From positions 62,001-126,000 of the forward strand of contig POWB01000011.1 of NCBI GenBank assembly GCA_010912705.1: a DNA stretch of 64,000 nt, in the 5' to 3' direction. Under the pieces are notes generated by a model. That model was given only the letters and a program-made list of their open reading frames with translations. It searched no databases and was not told the origin of the DNA. Both the position numbers and the translations under genes were made by a program. Within the stretch, counting starts at the first letter, position 1; each line of letters starts with the position of its first letter. The DNA comes from Halochromatium sp. Its GTDB lineage: Bacteria; Pseudomonadota; Gammaproteobacteria; Chromatiales; Chromatiaceae. Shown here one piece after another: positions 27,838 through 38,824 of this stretch.

Positions 27838-30800
27838 ATGTTCACTGACGTTCAGGTTTACAGCGCAGCAAACTGTCAAACAACATCCCCCCTCAGCCTT
27901 GATAGGGCTCTGATCGCCAATCAGTCTCGGGAAGCCGTCCTAGCCTGGTCTAAGACCCTGCCCAGCTTGCTCACGCCTGCCTTGCTCGCGCCTGCCTTGC
28001 TCACGCCTGCCTTGCTCACGCCTGCCTTGCTCGTGCTCAGCCTGTTACTGATTGCTACTCCACTGCATGCTCAGGCTGACCAGTCCAATACAGCGCCAAC
28101 CGCAGCCCCAATGACTGGGTCCGTCACTGGGTCCATTACTGGGCCCACAAACAAGCCCCGCATAGATGCTCCAGGGATCACCAAAGACGCGCTTGACCCC
28201 AAGCGACAAGATTCAGGCCGGCAGACCGAACTGACCGCACAAACCGCACAAACCGCACAGAACAAACAAACCAAACGCGAGCGCGTCGTTTTACAACTAC
28301 GCTGGTTCCATCAGTTCCAGTTCGCCGGTTACTACGCCGCCCAAGCCAAAGGCTTCTATCGCGATGCTGGCCTCGAGGTCATCATCCGCGAGCGTTCCGG
28401 AGAGGAAGACGTCGTGCAGTCGGTTGTCGAGGGCGACGCCCAGTATGGGGTCACCAACAGCGAGCTCCTGCTGCGCGCCGGTGATGGCGATCCCGTCGTC
28501 GTGCTCGCGGCCATCTTCCAACACTCACCCTTGGTCCTGCTAGCCCGCGAGCAGAGCAACATCGTGACGCCGCACGATCTGATCGGCGCAGCAGTGAAGA
28601 TGACCAAGGACGCCCGCGATGCCGAGCTGAAGGCCATGCTGGCGATGGAGGGCGTCGACATCGATCAGCTCGCGCTGACGGATGGCGAGGTCGGCCAAGC
28701 CGACTATCTGAATCCAAACATCGACGTCCTGAGCGCCTACGTTACCAACGAGCCCTACTATCTTCAGCAGCGTGGCGAGCGCTACCACATCCTCTGGCCG
28801 AAGCACTACGGCGTCGACTTCTATGGCGACAGCCTCTTCACCAGCCGTCGTGAGCTGAAGCGCCGACCCGATCGGGTCGAGGCCTTTCTCCGGGCGAGCT
28901 TGCGTGGCTGGGACTATGCCATGGCGCATCCAGAAGAGATCATCGCGCTGATTCACGAGCACTGGAGCCCCGATAAGTCTCTCGACCATCTGCGCTATGA
29001 GGCCGATACCCTGCGTGACCTCATCAAGCCGGACCTGATCGACATCGGCTATATGAACCCAGGCCGCTGGCAGCACATCGTCGATGTCTATATCGAGCTT
29101 GGGCTCTTAACCACCGGCTTCTCACTCAAGGGTCTGCTCTACCAGCCGGGGCAACAGGTGGACCTGAGCTGGTTCTATCGCAGCCTGGCGATTAGCCTGA
29201 CCCTCTTGGGCATCACCGGGTTGATCTCGGCCTACGTCATCCTCGTCAATCGCCGCTATCGCAAGGCACTGATCGACAGTCAGCGAGCAAACCAGTCGCT
29301 GACCGATCAAGGCCGATTCCAGGCGATGGTCACTGAACTCTCGACTGAGCTGATTAGTGCCGATCTGAACAGCATCGATGCCAAGATCAATCATTTCTTG
29401 GCCGTGACTGGCCGCTTTTTCGGCGTCGACCGCAGCTATCTGTTCGCCTTTTCCGATGATCTCACATCGATGCGCAACACCCATGAATGGTGCGCCCCAG
29501 GCATCGAGAGCTTTCTTAACAACAATATCACCGAGATCAACGCGCTACCCTGGTGGAGGCGCCAGCTCTTAAATCAGGACTACGTGCTGATCCCGCAGGT
29601 CAAGGCACTGCCAGCGGCGGCCGAGGCCGAACAACAGGAATTCTCCCGCCAGGACATCCAGTCCTTGATCACCGCCCCGCTCAAGATCGGCAGTCGACTG
29701 GTGGGCTTTTTCGGCTTTGACAGTGTGCGCGAGCCGCGCCACTGGACCGAGAAACAGGTCTCATCCCTCAAGATCCTCAGCAACCTGCTCGCCGAGGCCG
29801 AGCTGAAGATGCGCAAGGAGCGCGAGCTGCTGACCGCGAAACAAAAGGCCGAAAGCGCCACCGCTGCCAAGAGCCGTTTTCTGGCCAATATGAGCCACGA
29901 GATCCGCACGCCCATGAATGCGGTGATCGGCATGGCCCAATTGGCGCAGCGCGAGCCACCCAGCACCAAGACTCGCGATCGGCTAGCGCAGATCGAGCAG
30001 GCTGCTCGTTGGCTGCTGCGGCTCATCAACGACCTCTTAGATCTGTCGAAGATCGAATCCGGCAAGCTCGAACTCGAGGCGCGACCCTTCCAGCTCCGAG
30101 AGGTGCTTGCCCAGCTGCGCTCGGTCCTCGCCATCTCGGCCGCGGCCAAGGGTAACCGGGTCAGAATCGAGGCCGACCCCGCCATCCCCAACTACCTGGT
30201 TGGCGATTCGCTGCGTCTCAGCCAAGCCCTGCTCAACCTCGCCGGCAATGCGGTGAAATTCACCGAGCAGGGTCTGATCCAGGTGCGCGTGCGTCTGCTC
30301 GATTGCGCGACCGATTGGGTCCGTCTGGGCTTCTGGGTACATGACTCGGGCATCGGCATCGATACCGATCAGTTACCGCTGCTCTACGAGCCATTCTGGC
30401 AAGCCGACAGCTCCACCACCAGGCGCTATGGCGGCACTGGTCTTGGTCTCCCCATCACCAAGCAATTGGTCAACCTGATGGGCGGCGAGATCCAGGTCCG
30501 TAGCCGGGCTCGACGCGGCACCAGCTTCTCTGTCCAGATTTGTTTCGGCACCCTCAGTGCCGAAGCATCGACCCAATGCGCGCTCGCTGAAACTCAACAC
30601 AACAGGGCGCTTGCCCAGCCTGACCAGCTTGCATTCCGCGGGCGTCGAGTCCTATTGGTCGAAGACAATCAGCTGAACGCTAACTTGGTCTGCACCCTCT
30701 TAGATGAGCTCGGCATCGACACTGAGGTCGCCCGCAATGGACGCGAGGGTCTGCGCAAGGCCAAGACGGGCACCTTCGATCTGGTACTCATGGATATCCA

Positions 30801-31815
30801 GATGCCAGACATGGACGGTCTGCAAACCGCCCGCGCCATCCGCGCACAAGAGGCCGCTTTGGTCTCTGCCAGCGGCAACAAGGCCTCTGCACGGCTACCG
30901 ATCATTGCCCTCACCGCCCACGCCAGCGAGCAGGATCGCGCGAATAGCTTAGCGGCAGGGATGGACGATCATCTGACCAAGCCGATCGACACCCATCAGC
31001 TTTGGAACCTGTTACGGCGTTGGCTCGCACCGCAATGGCAGGCATCGCAATGGCAGGCATCGCAATCGGAAATGCCTTTAGAACGAGAACCATCATCCGC
31101 ACAGTTGCCTTCGCAGCTGCCGCCATTCGACTTGCCAGCCGCGCTCCAGCGCTGTCATGGCAACCAGGCACTGCTGCAAAAACTCATACTCGGATTCGCC
31201 CGTGATTATGCCGACGCCAGTCAGCGTCTGCGGCATCAGATTCAGGCGCATCAGCTCAAACAGGCAGAGCGCCTCGCGCATACGCTCAAGAGTGCTGCCG
31301 CGACATTGCATCTCGAGCGCCTCAGCAAGGCCGCTCTGCAGCTCGAGCAAAGGCTGCGTGACCTCGAGAGCGATCCTGCTGAGCCTGATTCCGGGTTTGA
31401 GACCTTGCTGGAGGCCGTTGACAAGCACCTTGCACCCGCGCTGCAGGCAGCTCAGCAAGGCTGCTCAGACCATGAGCCGAGCCACATCGGTAGAGCCTCG
31501 CAACAACAGCTTGCTGCAAACGCAAGCCAAGATTCAACATCGACGCTGGACTTAAGTCAACTCTCCACCCTGTATGCGCAGATCAAGACCAACAGTCTCA
31601 GCGCCCGCGATACCCTTGCCGCGCTCCGGGATCATCGATGCGCTCGACAAGATGCCCAATGCGGCAACGACAGCATCGATCCAAGCCATGTAGCCCAGCT
31701 TGAGGCCATGGCGCAAGAACTCGACCGACTCGACTACGAAAGGGCTCGGCAACACTGCGAGCAGCTGCTGAAGGCTATTTCGGAAAGCGCTGGTAATTCA
31801 GCTGTATCGTCTTAG
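27838..31815 (+). CDS. Hybrid histidine kinase with fused NMT1/ThiY-type periplasmic sensor
   Basis: The 1325-residue protein has an N-terminal signal anchor made of tandem repeats (about 44-75) and a periplasmic NMT1/ThiY-like solute-binding domain (about 143-430, LRWFHQFQFAGYYAAQAKGF). A membrane span follows at about 448-468 and then a GAF-like domain (about 500-660). HisKA follows with His687 ([10 protein letters not shown]), HATPase (NAVKFTEQG, GTGLGLPITKQ), a receiver with Asp986 (MDIQMPDMDG) and an HPT module with His1148 (LAHTLKSAAATL). The sensor fold usually binds pyrimidine, riboflavin or related small molecules, but the ligand is unknown. The stop overlaps the converging sugar transferase stop by two bases. 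Confidence 0.9.
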   Translation: MFTDVQVYSAANCQTTSPLSLDRALIANQSREAVLAWSKTLPSLLTPALLAPALLTPALLTPALLVLSLLLIATPLHAQADQSNTAPTAAPMTGSVTGSITGPTNKPRIDAPGITKDALDPKRQDSGRQTELTAQTAQTAQNKQTKRERVVLQLRWFHQFQFAGYYAAQAKGFYRDAGLEVIIRERSGEEDVVQSVVEGDAQYGVTNSELLLRAGDGDPVVVLAAIFQHSPLVLLAREQSNIVTPHDLIGAAVKMTKDARDAELKAMLAMEGVDIDQLALTDGEVGQADYLNPNIDVLSAYVTNEPYYLQQRGERYHILWPKHYGVDFYGDSLFTSRRELKRRPDRVEAFLRASLRGWDYAMAHPEEIIALIHEHWSPDKSLDHLRYEADTLRDLIKPDLIDIGYMNPGRWQHIVDVYIELGLLTTGFSLKGLLYQPGQQVDLSWFYRSLAISLTLLGITGLISAYVILVNRRYRKALIDSQRANQSLTDQGRFQAMVTELSTELISADLNSIDAKINHFLAVTGRFFGVDRSYLFAFSDDLTSMRNTHEWCAPGIESFLNNNITEINALPWWRRQLLNQDYVLIPQVKALPAAAEAEQQEFSRQDIQSLITAPLKIGSRLVGFFGFDSVREPRHWTEKQVSSLKILSNLLAEAELKMRKERELLTAKQKAESATAAKSRFLANMSHEIRTPMNAVIGMAQLAQREPPSTKTRDRLAQIEQAARWLLRLINDLLDLSKIESGKLELEARPFQLREVLAQLRSVLAISAAAKGNRVRIEADPAIPNYLVGDSLRLSQALLNLAGNAVKFTEQGLIQVRVRLLDCATDWVRLGFWVHDSGIGIDTDQLPLLYEPFWQADSSTTRRYGGTGLGLPITKQLVNLMGGEIQVRSRARRGTSFSVQICFGTLSAEASTQCALAETQHNRALAQPDQLAFRGRRVLLVEDNQLNANLVCTLLDELGIDTEVARNGREGLRKAKTGTFDLVLMDIQMPDMDGLQTARAIRAQEAALVSASGNKASARLPIIALTAHASEQDRANSLAAGMDDHLTKPIDTHQLWNLLRRWLAPQWQASQWQASQSEMPLEREPSSAQLPSQLPPFDLPAALQRCHGNQALLQKLILGFARDYADASQRLRHQIQAHQLKQAERLAHTLKSAAATLHLERLSKAALQLEQRLRDLESDPAEPDSGFETLLEAVDKHLAPALQAAQQGCSDHEPSHIGRASQQQLAANASQDSTSTLDLSQLSTLYAQIKTNSLSARDTLAALRDHRCARQDAQCGNDSIDPSHVAQLEAMAQELDRLDYERARQHCEQLLKAISESAGNSAVSS
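27967..28026. repeat. Four tandem 15-base units inside the kinase signal anchor
   Basis: The unit ttgctcacgcctgcc occurs four times in frame (one copy with g for a), encoding LLTPA or LLAPA repeats in the hydrophobic anchor. Units of 15 bases keep the frame, so copy number can change the anchor length without frameshift. Confidence 0.9.
28113..28148. repeat. Three tandem 12-base units in the kinase
   Basis: The unit actgggtccgtc and two variants (actgggtccatt, actgggcccac) follow each other in the linker before the periplasmic domain, encoding a Thr-Gly-Ser-Val/Ile repeat. Confidence 0.75.
31032..31061. repeat. Two tandem 15-base units in the kinase
   Basis: The unit gcaatggcaggcatc is present twice in frame, encoding QWQAS twice, in the linker between the receiver and HPT modules. 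Confidence 0.85.
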
Positions 31816-32759
31816 CCAATACTTGTCTGCAGCACATACTTATGAAACTTATACTCGTTAAACGGCGTCAGTCTCTCGACCAACAGGACCGTGTTACGTT
31901 TTTGGCGTTTAATACCATCAGCTTCATCAATATGATAATCAAGTGATGATTGCAAGCAGACCCCCTGAAAATGCAGCGTCTTCTTTCCCGAGAGGATCGA
32001 GACATCGAGCTGCTCATACTGCGAGCAAATTTCCTTTGGATCTGAGCGAACAATCACCACAAATTCATTGCATTCAACAACGCGATGCACTTTACCGTTG
32101 ACGATAGCCCGGAGATTACTCTTTGCCCCAGGGCCACTCATCCTCAAGGTCTTTCTGAACAGCCGGAGAAAGAGAAACCCAAAGGCAGTAAAGAGTAGCT
32201 TGACATCCTTTACAATTGAATGGTGCTTGATCGCGAATTGATAGTCGACGAGCGATCGTAAGCGCTTGTAGGTTCGGTGTGGTGTGAAAACCTGTGAATA
32301 GCCAATCACCCCCGGACGAACCGCAAATCTGAGATCGTAGCCTGGGATATCTTGACAGGCAGCCTCATAAACCGCCTGTCTCTCTGGCCTGGGACCGACC
32401 AGATTCATCTCACCACGCAGCACATTAAACAACTGAGGCAGCTCATCAAGCCGAGTGTCTCTGAGAAATCCACCAATTCTTGTTTCGGCATTATGACCCT
32501 GGCCGACCAAATCGTTCCCAAGCGCTGCCGCAGCATCGGTTTTCAAGCTTCTAAATTTAAAGATGGTGAAAGGCCTCTTATGCAGCCCTAGGCGTTGCCC
32601 CCGGTAAAAAACCGGACCTGCTGGGTCATCAATCTTGATCAGGATTGGAATGATGATAAAAAGGGGCAAGGAAACAACAAGCAGCAGTAACGAGCCGACA
32701 AGATTGAGCGCGTGATCGAGAGGATTGACCGGCGCTTGTTTCTTCTTATTGATCATCAT
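31812..32759 (-). CDS. Sugar transferase of the undecaprenyl-phosphate glycosyl-1-phosphate family
   Basis: The 315-residue protein has a single strong hydrophobic segment (about 18-40) followed by the cytosolic family motifs FYRGQRLGLHKRPFTIFKFRS, DELPQLFNVL and MNLVGPRPE. Such enzymes place the first sugar phosphate on undecaprenyl phosphate for polysaccharide assembly. Residues after about 205 form an extra C-terminal part of about 110 residues that the core family lacks. The gene is clearly richer in A+T than its neighbours and has less biased codons, suggesting later transfer. It stands alone between the kinase and draT. Confidence 0.83.
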   Translation of the reverse strand: MMINKKKQAPVNPLDHALNLVGSLLLLVVSLPLFIIIPILIKIDDPAGPVFYRGQRLGLHKRPFTIFKFRSLKTDAAAALGNDLVGQGHNAETRIGGFLRDTRLDELPQLFNVLRGEMNLVGPRPERQAVYEAACQDIPGYDLRFAVRPGVIGYSQVFTPHRTYKRLRSLVDYQFAIKHHSIVKDVKLLFTAFGFLFLRLFRKTLRMSGPGAKSNLRAIVNGKVHRVVECNEFVVIVRSDPKEICSQYEQLDVSILSGKKTLHFQGVCLQSSLDYHIDEADGIKRQKRNTVLLVERLTPFNEYKFHKYVLQTSIG

Positions 32760-32804
32760 GTTATACCAGGTTTCAATATCAAAAAGCCGGACTTATCGAT
32801 ATTA

Positions 32805-33833
32805 TCACAAACAGCTAATCGCCACCTCATAGACCCCACCGATCACCACCCACTCATCCTCGCCCTTCAGCATGCCAGGAAGCAGGCTGTTGTAGAAGAA
32901 TACCTTCGGCAGTGGCACCTGCGCCTCGAGGATATAGTCACCAAACTCGCAGGCGCGCTCGCGGTTGCTGGTGAAGCTACTGAGATTATTCAGCAGCACG
33001 CGCCGCCAGCCGGCCGTCGCCGAACCGCTGCAGAACCGACCGCTGCCCTCCTGCCCTGCCTTAGGCCGAACCTCCCATGCAGGGGTTTGGGCGGCACTGG
33101 CTGCCCCTAAGGAGGTGCCGGCATCGGACTTGTCGTCTAACAGCTCATGCTCGCCAATGCGGTTGATGCCTCGGTAGAGCGTCAGATGGGTCTCCTCGGG
33201 ATGCTGGCGGATCAGCTCGTATTGGCAATAGGTGTAGAGCAGATCGAGCTGGGCCTCGAGGGCATTGGTCGCGTAGAGGCCCTTTGCACCCTGCGCAAGG
33301 TAAAGATGATAGGCGTCCGGGTCAGCGCCGTCGAGCGGACCAGCGTGGTAGCGGGCGAGCAGCCCGAAGCGGGTCTCGACCCAGTGCTTGAGCACAGCTC
33401 CCTCGCGCCCGTCAGCATCGAACGACCAACCGCGCACCATGCGCAGGTAGTTAGCGTTGCGCCGATACTTCTTGACCCGCTCCTTGGCTAGGCCCGCGGC
33501 CTCGAGGTCATCGAGGCAGAAATGCGCGGCCATGTAGTCGACGAAACGCTCGGCACGCTCATGTGCATTGTCAATCGGCGACAAGAGCCGGAACAGGTCT
33601 TGATGGAAGGCACGAATGCCATCGATCTCGAGCGCAACCGGATGCGTTTGATACGTCAGTCCACCAAGGATGACAGCTGGCAGGTTGCAACGGTTGATGG
33701 GCAGACGAGCGTTCGCCGGCAAGGATGGCCGGGAGTTAGGGGGCGAAATGCCCTGGGGGCTGGGGTCAGAATCGAGGGCAATACTGGGCTGGGCATCGGC
33801 CTGACCGCTGGCTAGCTGTTGAGATTGGGGCAT
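32805..33833 (-). CDS. draT: NAD+-dinitrogen-reductase ADP-ribosyltransferase DraT
   Basis: The 342-residue enzyme switches off nitrogenase by ADP-ribosylating Arg101 of NifH. Family stretches are PINRCNLPAVILGGLTYQTH (about 45-64), TLYRGINR with the NAD-contacting Arg221, LNNLSSFTSNRERACEFG (281-298) and GEDEWVVIGGVYEV near the end. It has an extra N-terminal arm of about 43 residues and an unusual Ala/Gly/Ser-rich insertion at about 234-276 between YRGINR and NNLSSF. It is divergent from nifH. The partner hydrolase draG is not in this window. Confidence 0.93.
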   Translation of the reverse strand: MPQSQQLASGQADAQPSIALDSDPSPQGISPPNSRPSLPANARLPINRCNLPAVILGGLTYQTHPVALEIDGIRAFHQDLFRLLSPIDNAHERAERFVDYMAAHFCLDDLEAAGLAKERVKKYRRNANYLRMVRGWSFDADGREGAVLKHWVETRFGLLARYHAGPLDGADPDAYHLYLAQGAKGLYATNALEAQLDLLYTYCQYELIRQHPEETHLTLYRGINRIGEHELLDDKSDAGTSLGAASAAQTPAWEVRPKAGQEGSGRFCSGSATAGWRRVLLNNLSSFTSNRERACEFGDYILEAQVPLPKVFFYNSLLPGMLKGEDEWVVIGGVYEVAISCL

Positions 33834-33853
33834 GTCGGAGTTCTAACGTCGAC

Positions 33854-34930
<1,077 letters not shown>

Positions 34931-34962
34931 TTCACTGCCGATTGCCCTGCCTACCCCATCAG

Positions 34963-35000
34963 CCCCTCGTCTCGCCGCTGCTGAGCGCAACCGCGAGGGG
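34963..35000 (+). promoter_or_regulatory. nifH-nifD intercistronic hairpin
   Basis: The arms cccctcg (34963-34969) and cgagggg (34994-35000) form a perfect seven-base stem across a G+C-rich loop, with no T-run after it. This fits a processing or stabilising structure at the 3' end of nifH mRNA. Confidence 0.6.
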
Positions 35001-35067
35001 TCAGTTCGATGCTTCAACGCGCGTCGGTCCGCGGATGAGCGGCGGCGCCGATGAGAGGAACGCCAAC

Positions 35068-36555
35068 ATGGCAACCATGACCCGTGACGAGACCCAAGCC
35101 CTGATCCAAGAGGTGCTCGAGGTCTACCCCGAGAAGGCGAAGAAAGACCGCGCCAAACATCTGGCCGTCAATGATCAGTCGGTCGAGCAGTCGAAGAAGT
35201 GCATCACCTCCAACCGTAAGTCGCAACCTGGCGTCATGACCGTTCGCGGTTGTGCCTATGCCGGCTCCAAGGGCGTGGTCTGGGGTCCGATCAAGGATAT
35301 GATCCACATCTCCCATGGCCCGGTTGGCTGCGGTCAGTATTCGCGCGCCGGACGCCGCAATTACTACGTCGGCATGACCGGCGTGAACACCTTCGGCACC
35401 ATGAACTTCACCTCTGACTTCCAGGAGAAGGATATCGTCTTCGGTGGCGATAAAAAGCTAGCGAAGATCGTCGACGAGATCGAACAGCTGTTCCCGCTCG
35501 CAAAGGGTGTCTCAGTGCAGTCGGAGTGCCCAATCGGCCTCATCGGTGATGATATCGAATCAGTCTCGAAGCAGAAGACCAAGGAATACAGCAAGCCGGT
35601 AATTCCGGTCCGCTGCGAAGGCTTCCGCGGCGTCTCGCAGTCGCTCGGCCATCATATCGCCAACGATGCAATCCGCGATCACGTTGTGCACAACCGCGAC
35701 AACGACGACAGCTTCGAGACCACGCCCTATGACGTCGCCATCATCGGCGACTACAACATCGGCGGCGATGCCTGGTCCTCACGCATCCTGCTCGAGGAGA
35801 TGGGTCTGCGCGTGGTCGCGCAATGGTCTGGCGACGGCACCCTCTCGGAGATGGAGCTGACACCGAAGGTCAAGCTGAACCTCATCCACTGCTACCGCTC
35901 GATGAACTACATCAGCCGCCACATGGAAGAGCGCTACGGTGTGCCTTGGATGGAATACAACCTCTTCGGCCCGACCAAGATCGCCGAATCGTTGCGCAAG
36001 ATCGCTGAATTCTTCGACGAGACCATCCAGGCCAATGCCGAGAAGGTCATCGCCAAGTACCAGGCCGAGTACGACGCCATCATCGCCAAGTACCGCCCGC
36101 GTCTGGAAGGCAAGAAGGTCATGCTCTACGTTGGCGGTCTGCGTCCGCGCCACATCATCGGCGCCTACGAAGATCTCGGCATGGAAGTGGTCGGCACCGG
36201 TTACGAGTTCGCCCATAACGACGACTACGACCGCACCATCAAGGAGATGGGTGACTCGACCCTGCTCTACGACGACGTCACCGGCTATGAATTCGAGGAA
36301 TTCACCAAGGCCATCAAGCCGGATCTGGTCGGCTCCGGCATCAAGGAGAAGTACATCTTCCAGAAGATGGGCATTCCCTTCCGGCAGATGCACTCCTGGG
36401 ATTACTCGGGTCCGTATCACGGCTACGACGGCTTCGCCATCTTCGCGCGTGACATGGACATGACCATCAACAATCCCTGCTGGAACAGCATGCAGGCACC
36501 TTGGCTCAAGCCCGCTGCGGGCGAGAGCGAGGCACCAATGGCTGCTAGCGCTTGA
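35068..36555 (+). CDS. nifD: Nitrogenase MoFe protein alpha chain
   Basis: The 495-residue subunit carries the P-cluster ligands Cys62, Cys88 and Cys154 and the FeMo-cofactor ligands Cys275 (HCYRSMNY) and His442 ([12 protein letters not shown]). These numbers coincide with the Azotobacter vinelandii protein. It follows nifH by 137 bases that include a hairpin. The ATG at 35068 is preceded by gagaggaa. Confidence 0.98.
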   Translation: MATMTRDETQALIQEVLEVYPEKAKKDRAKHLAVNDQSVEQSKKCITSNRKSQPGVMTVRGCAYAGSKGVVWGPIKDMIHISHGPVGCGQYSRAGRRNYYVGMTGVNTFGTMNFTSDFQEKDIVFGGDKKLAKIVDEIEQLFPLAKGVSVQSECPIGLIGDDIESVSKQKTKEYSKPVIPVRCEGFRGVSQSLGHHIANDAIRDHVVHNRDNDDSFETTPYDVAIIGDYNIGGDAWSSRILLEEMGLRVVAQWSGDGTLSEMELTPKVKLNLIHCYRSMNYISRHMEERYGVPWMEYNLFGPTKIAESLRKIAEFFDETIQANAEKVIAKYQAEYDAIIAKYRPRLEGKKVMLYVGGLRPRHIIGAYEDLGMEVVGTGYEFAHNDDYDRTIKEMGDSTLLYDDVTGYEFEEFTKAIKPDLVGSGIKEKYIFQKMGIPFRQMHSWDYSGPYHGYDGFAIFARDMDMTINNPCWNSMQAPWLKPAAGESEAPMAASA

Positions 36556-36581
36556 CCGAATCGTCCTGACCTAAGCGCATC

Positions 36582-36609
36582 GGTTGGTGGCCACGAGCGG
36601 GCCACCAAC
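36582..36609 (+). promoter_or_regulatory. nifD-nifK intercistronic hairpin
   Basis: The arms ggttggtggcc (36582-36592) and ggccaccaacc (36599-36609) form a perfect 11-base stem with a six-base loop. There is no T-run, so partial termination or RNA protection is more likely than full termination. Confidence 0.7.
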
Positions 36610-36695
36610 CTGTCGAACGCCAAGGCCAGTCATCGCGAGACAACACTTTCACTCGCCGTCTGTCCGCAGATAAGCGGCGCGGCAGGAGCACCCTC

Positions 36696-38267
36696 ATGTC
36701 CCAGACCGCCGACAAGATCAAGCCCGGCTACCCGCTGTTCCTCGATGAGGACTACCAGACCACCATCGGCAACAAGATCAAGCTCTCCGAAGAGCGCGCC
36801 GACCAGGCCAAGCTCGACGAGACCTTCGAGTGGACCACCACCAAGGAATACCAAGAGCTTAACTTCGCCCGCGAGTCCTTGACCATCAACCCGGCCAAGG
36901 CCTGCCAGCCACTCGGTGCCGTGCTCTGCGCACTCGGCTTCGAGAAGACCCTGCCCTATGTGCATGGCTCCCAGGGCTGCGTCGCCTACTTCCGCACCTA
37001 CTTCAACCGCCATTTCAAAGAGCCGATCGCCTGCGTGTCGGACTCGATGACTGAAGACGCCGCGGTCTTCGGCGGCCAGAAAAATATGTTCGATGGTCTC
37101 GAGAATGCCAAGGCGCTCTACAAGCCGGAGATGATCGCGGTCTCCACCACCTGTATGGCCGAGGTCATCGGTGACGACCTCAACGCCTTCATCGGCAACG
37201 CCAAGAAGGAAGGTCATATCCCGGCCGAATTCCCAACCCCGTTCGCGCACACCCCGAGCTTTGTCGGCAGCCACACCACCGGCTGGGACAATATGTTCGA
37301 GGGCACCATGCGCTACTTCACCCTCAACAGCATGGAAGGCAAAGCGGTCGGCAGCAACGGCAAGATCAATCTGGTGCCGGGCTTCGAGACCTATCTCGGC
37401 AACTTCCGCGTCATGCACCGGATGATGCAGGAGATGGGCGTCGACTACAGCCTCCTCAGCGATCCGACCGAGGTGCTGGATACCCCAGCCGACGGTGAAT
37501 ACCGGATGTACGACGGCGGCACCAAGATCGACGAGATCAAGGATGCCCCGAACGCGATCGATACCCTGCTGCTGCAGCCTTGGCAGTTGCCGAAGACCAA
37601 GAAGTACATCGACACCATCTGGCATCAGCCGGCCTCGAAGATCAACATCCCGATGGGACTCGAATGGACCGACGACTTCCTGATGAAGGTCGCGGAGCTC
37701 ACCGGCAAGGAGATCCCGGCCTCCTTAGCCAAGGAGCGCGGTCGTCTGGTCGACATGATGACCGATAGCTATCAGTGGCTGCATGGCAAGAGCTTTACGC
37801 TCTACGGCGATGCCGACTTCGTCATGGGCCTGACCAAGTTCCTGCTCGAGCTCGGCGCTGAGCCGAAGCACATCCTTTGCAACCACGCGAACAAGCGTTG
37901 GAAGAAGGAGATGGACAAGATGCTGGCCGACTCGCCTTATGGTCAGAACTCGACCGTCTACATCAGCAAGGATCTCTGGCACCTGCGCTCGCTCTGCTTC
38001 ACCGACAAGCCGGACTTCCTGATCGGTAACAGCTACGGCAAGTTCATCCAGCGCGACACCCTGCACAAGGGCAAGGAGCACGAAGTCCCGCTGATCCGCC
38101 TCGGCTTCCCGATCTTCGATCGCCATCACCTACATCGCATGACCACGCTCGGCTACGAAGGCGCGATGTACATGCTGACCACGCTGGTCAACGCCGTGCT
38201 CGAGCAGTTGGACAAGGAAACCAACGAGATGGGCGTCACCGACTTTGGTTACGACCTAGTCCGCTAA
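36696..38267 (+). CDS. nifK: Nitrogenase MoFe protein beta chain
   Basis: The 523-residue subunit has P-cluster cysteines Cys70, Cys95 and Cys153, in the same positions as in Azotobacter vinelandii. With NifD it forms the alpha2beta2 tetramer that reduces N2. A gcaggag site precedes the ATG. The next gene, nifT, lies 223 bases downstream after another strong hairpin. Confidence 0.98.
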   Translation: MSQTADKIKPGYPLFLDEDYQTTIGNKIKLSEERADQAKLDETFEWTTTKEYQELNFARESLTINPAKACQPLGAVLCALGFEKTLPYVHGSQGCVAYFRTYFNRHFKEPIACVSDSMTEDAAVFGGQKNMFDGLENAKALYKPEMIAVSTTCMAEVIGDDLNAFIGNAKKEGHIPAEFPTPFAHTPSFVGSHTTGWDNMFEGTMRYFTLNSMEGKAVGSNGKINLVPGFETYLGNFRVMHRMMQEMGVDYSLLSDPTEVLDTPADGEYRMYDGGTKIDEIKDAPNAIDTLLLQPWQLPKTKKYIDTIWHQPASKINIPMGLEWTDDFLMKVAELTGKEIPASLAKERGRLVDMMTDSYQWLHGKSFTLYGDADFVMGLTKFLLELGAEPKHILCNHANKRWKKEMDKMLADSPYGQNSTVYISKDLWHLRSLCFTDKPDFLIGNSYGKFIQRDTLHKGKEHEVPLIRLGFPIFDRHHLHRMTTLGYEGAMYMLTTLVNAVLEQLDKETNEMGVTDFGYDLVR

Positions 38268-38282
38268 CCGCAAGGGCGGCTT

Positions 38283-38318
38283 CCGGCCTGATGAGCGATG
38301 GCATCCTCATCGGGCCGG
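38283..38318 (+). promoter_or_regulatory. nifK-nifT intercistronic hairpin
   Basis: The arms ccggcctgatgag (38283-38295) and ctcatcgggccgg (38306-38318) pair over 13 bases with one G-U position and a ten-base loop. It is the third strong stem in the nifHDK-T spacers. Confidence 0.65.
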
Positions 38319-38490
38319 ATAGCCGGCGACAGCCAGCGACACCTAACGCCTGCTCGGCGCCAAGGAGCCCGACGCCACTTTTGCCGATCGACGCGACTGA
38401 CCGGGCCTGCAGAACACAGACCGACGACCGTTGCACTGGCCTGAGCGATTGGCGCCGGAACAGATCGAGACAGGAAAAGAGAGCCCAACA

Positions 38491-38709
38491 ATGCCGAACG
38501 TGATGATCCGAAAGAAAGAAGATGGTGGCCTGCTGTTCTATGTCGCCAAGAAAGACATGGAAGAGACCATCGCCAGCGTCGAGACCGACACCAGCGACGC
38601 CTGGGGCGGTGAGGTCGAGCTGACCGATGGCTCGCGCTGGTACATCGACCCCGTCAGCCCGCCGCCCAACTTTCCAACCACCCTGCGTTTCAAACGCGCC
38701 GAGGGCTGA
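38491..38709 (+). CDS. nifT: NifT/FixU protein
   Basis: The 72-residue protein matches NifT by size, position after nifK and motifs (MPNVMIRKK near the start, GGEVELTDGSRWYI in the middle). Its biochemical role is unclear in all bacteria. An aggaaaagagag site supports the ATG at 38491. Confidence 0.88.
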   Translation: MPNVMIRKKEDGGLLFYVAKKDMEETIASVETDTSDAWGGEVELTDGSRWYIDPVSPPPNFPTTLRFKRAEG

Positions 38710-38824
38710 GCCACCGACCGTCCGCGACCAGCGGCCCATGGCGGCTCCTCAACAGCACAGCGATAAGACGCGCGAACGACCTCGCGCATGCACGCACCAG
38801 CAACTCCTAACCCGGAGGTACATC

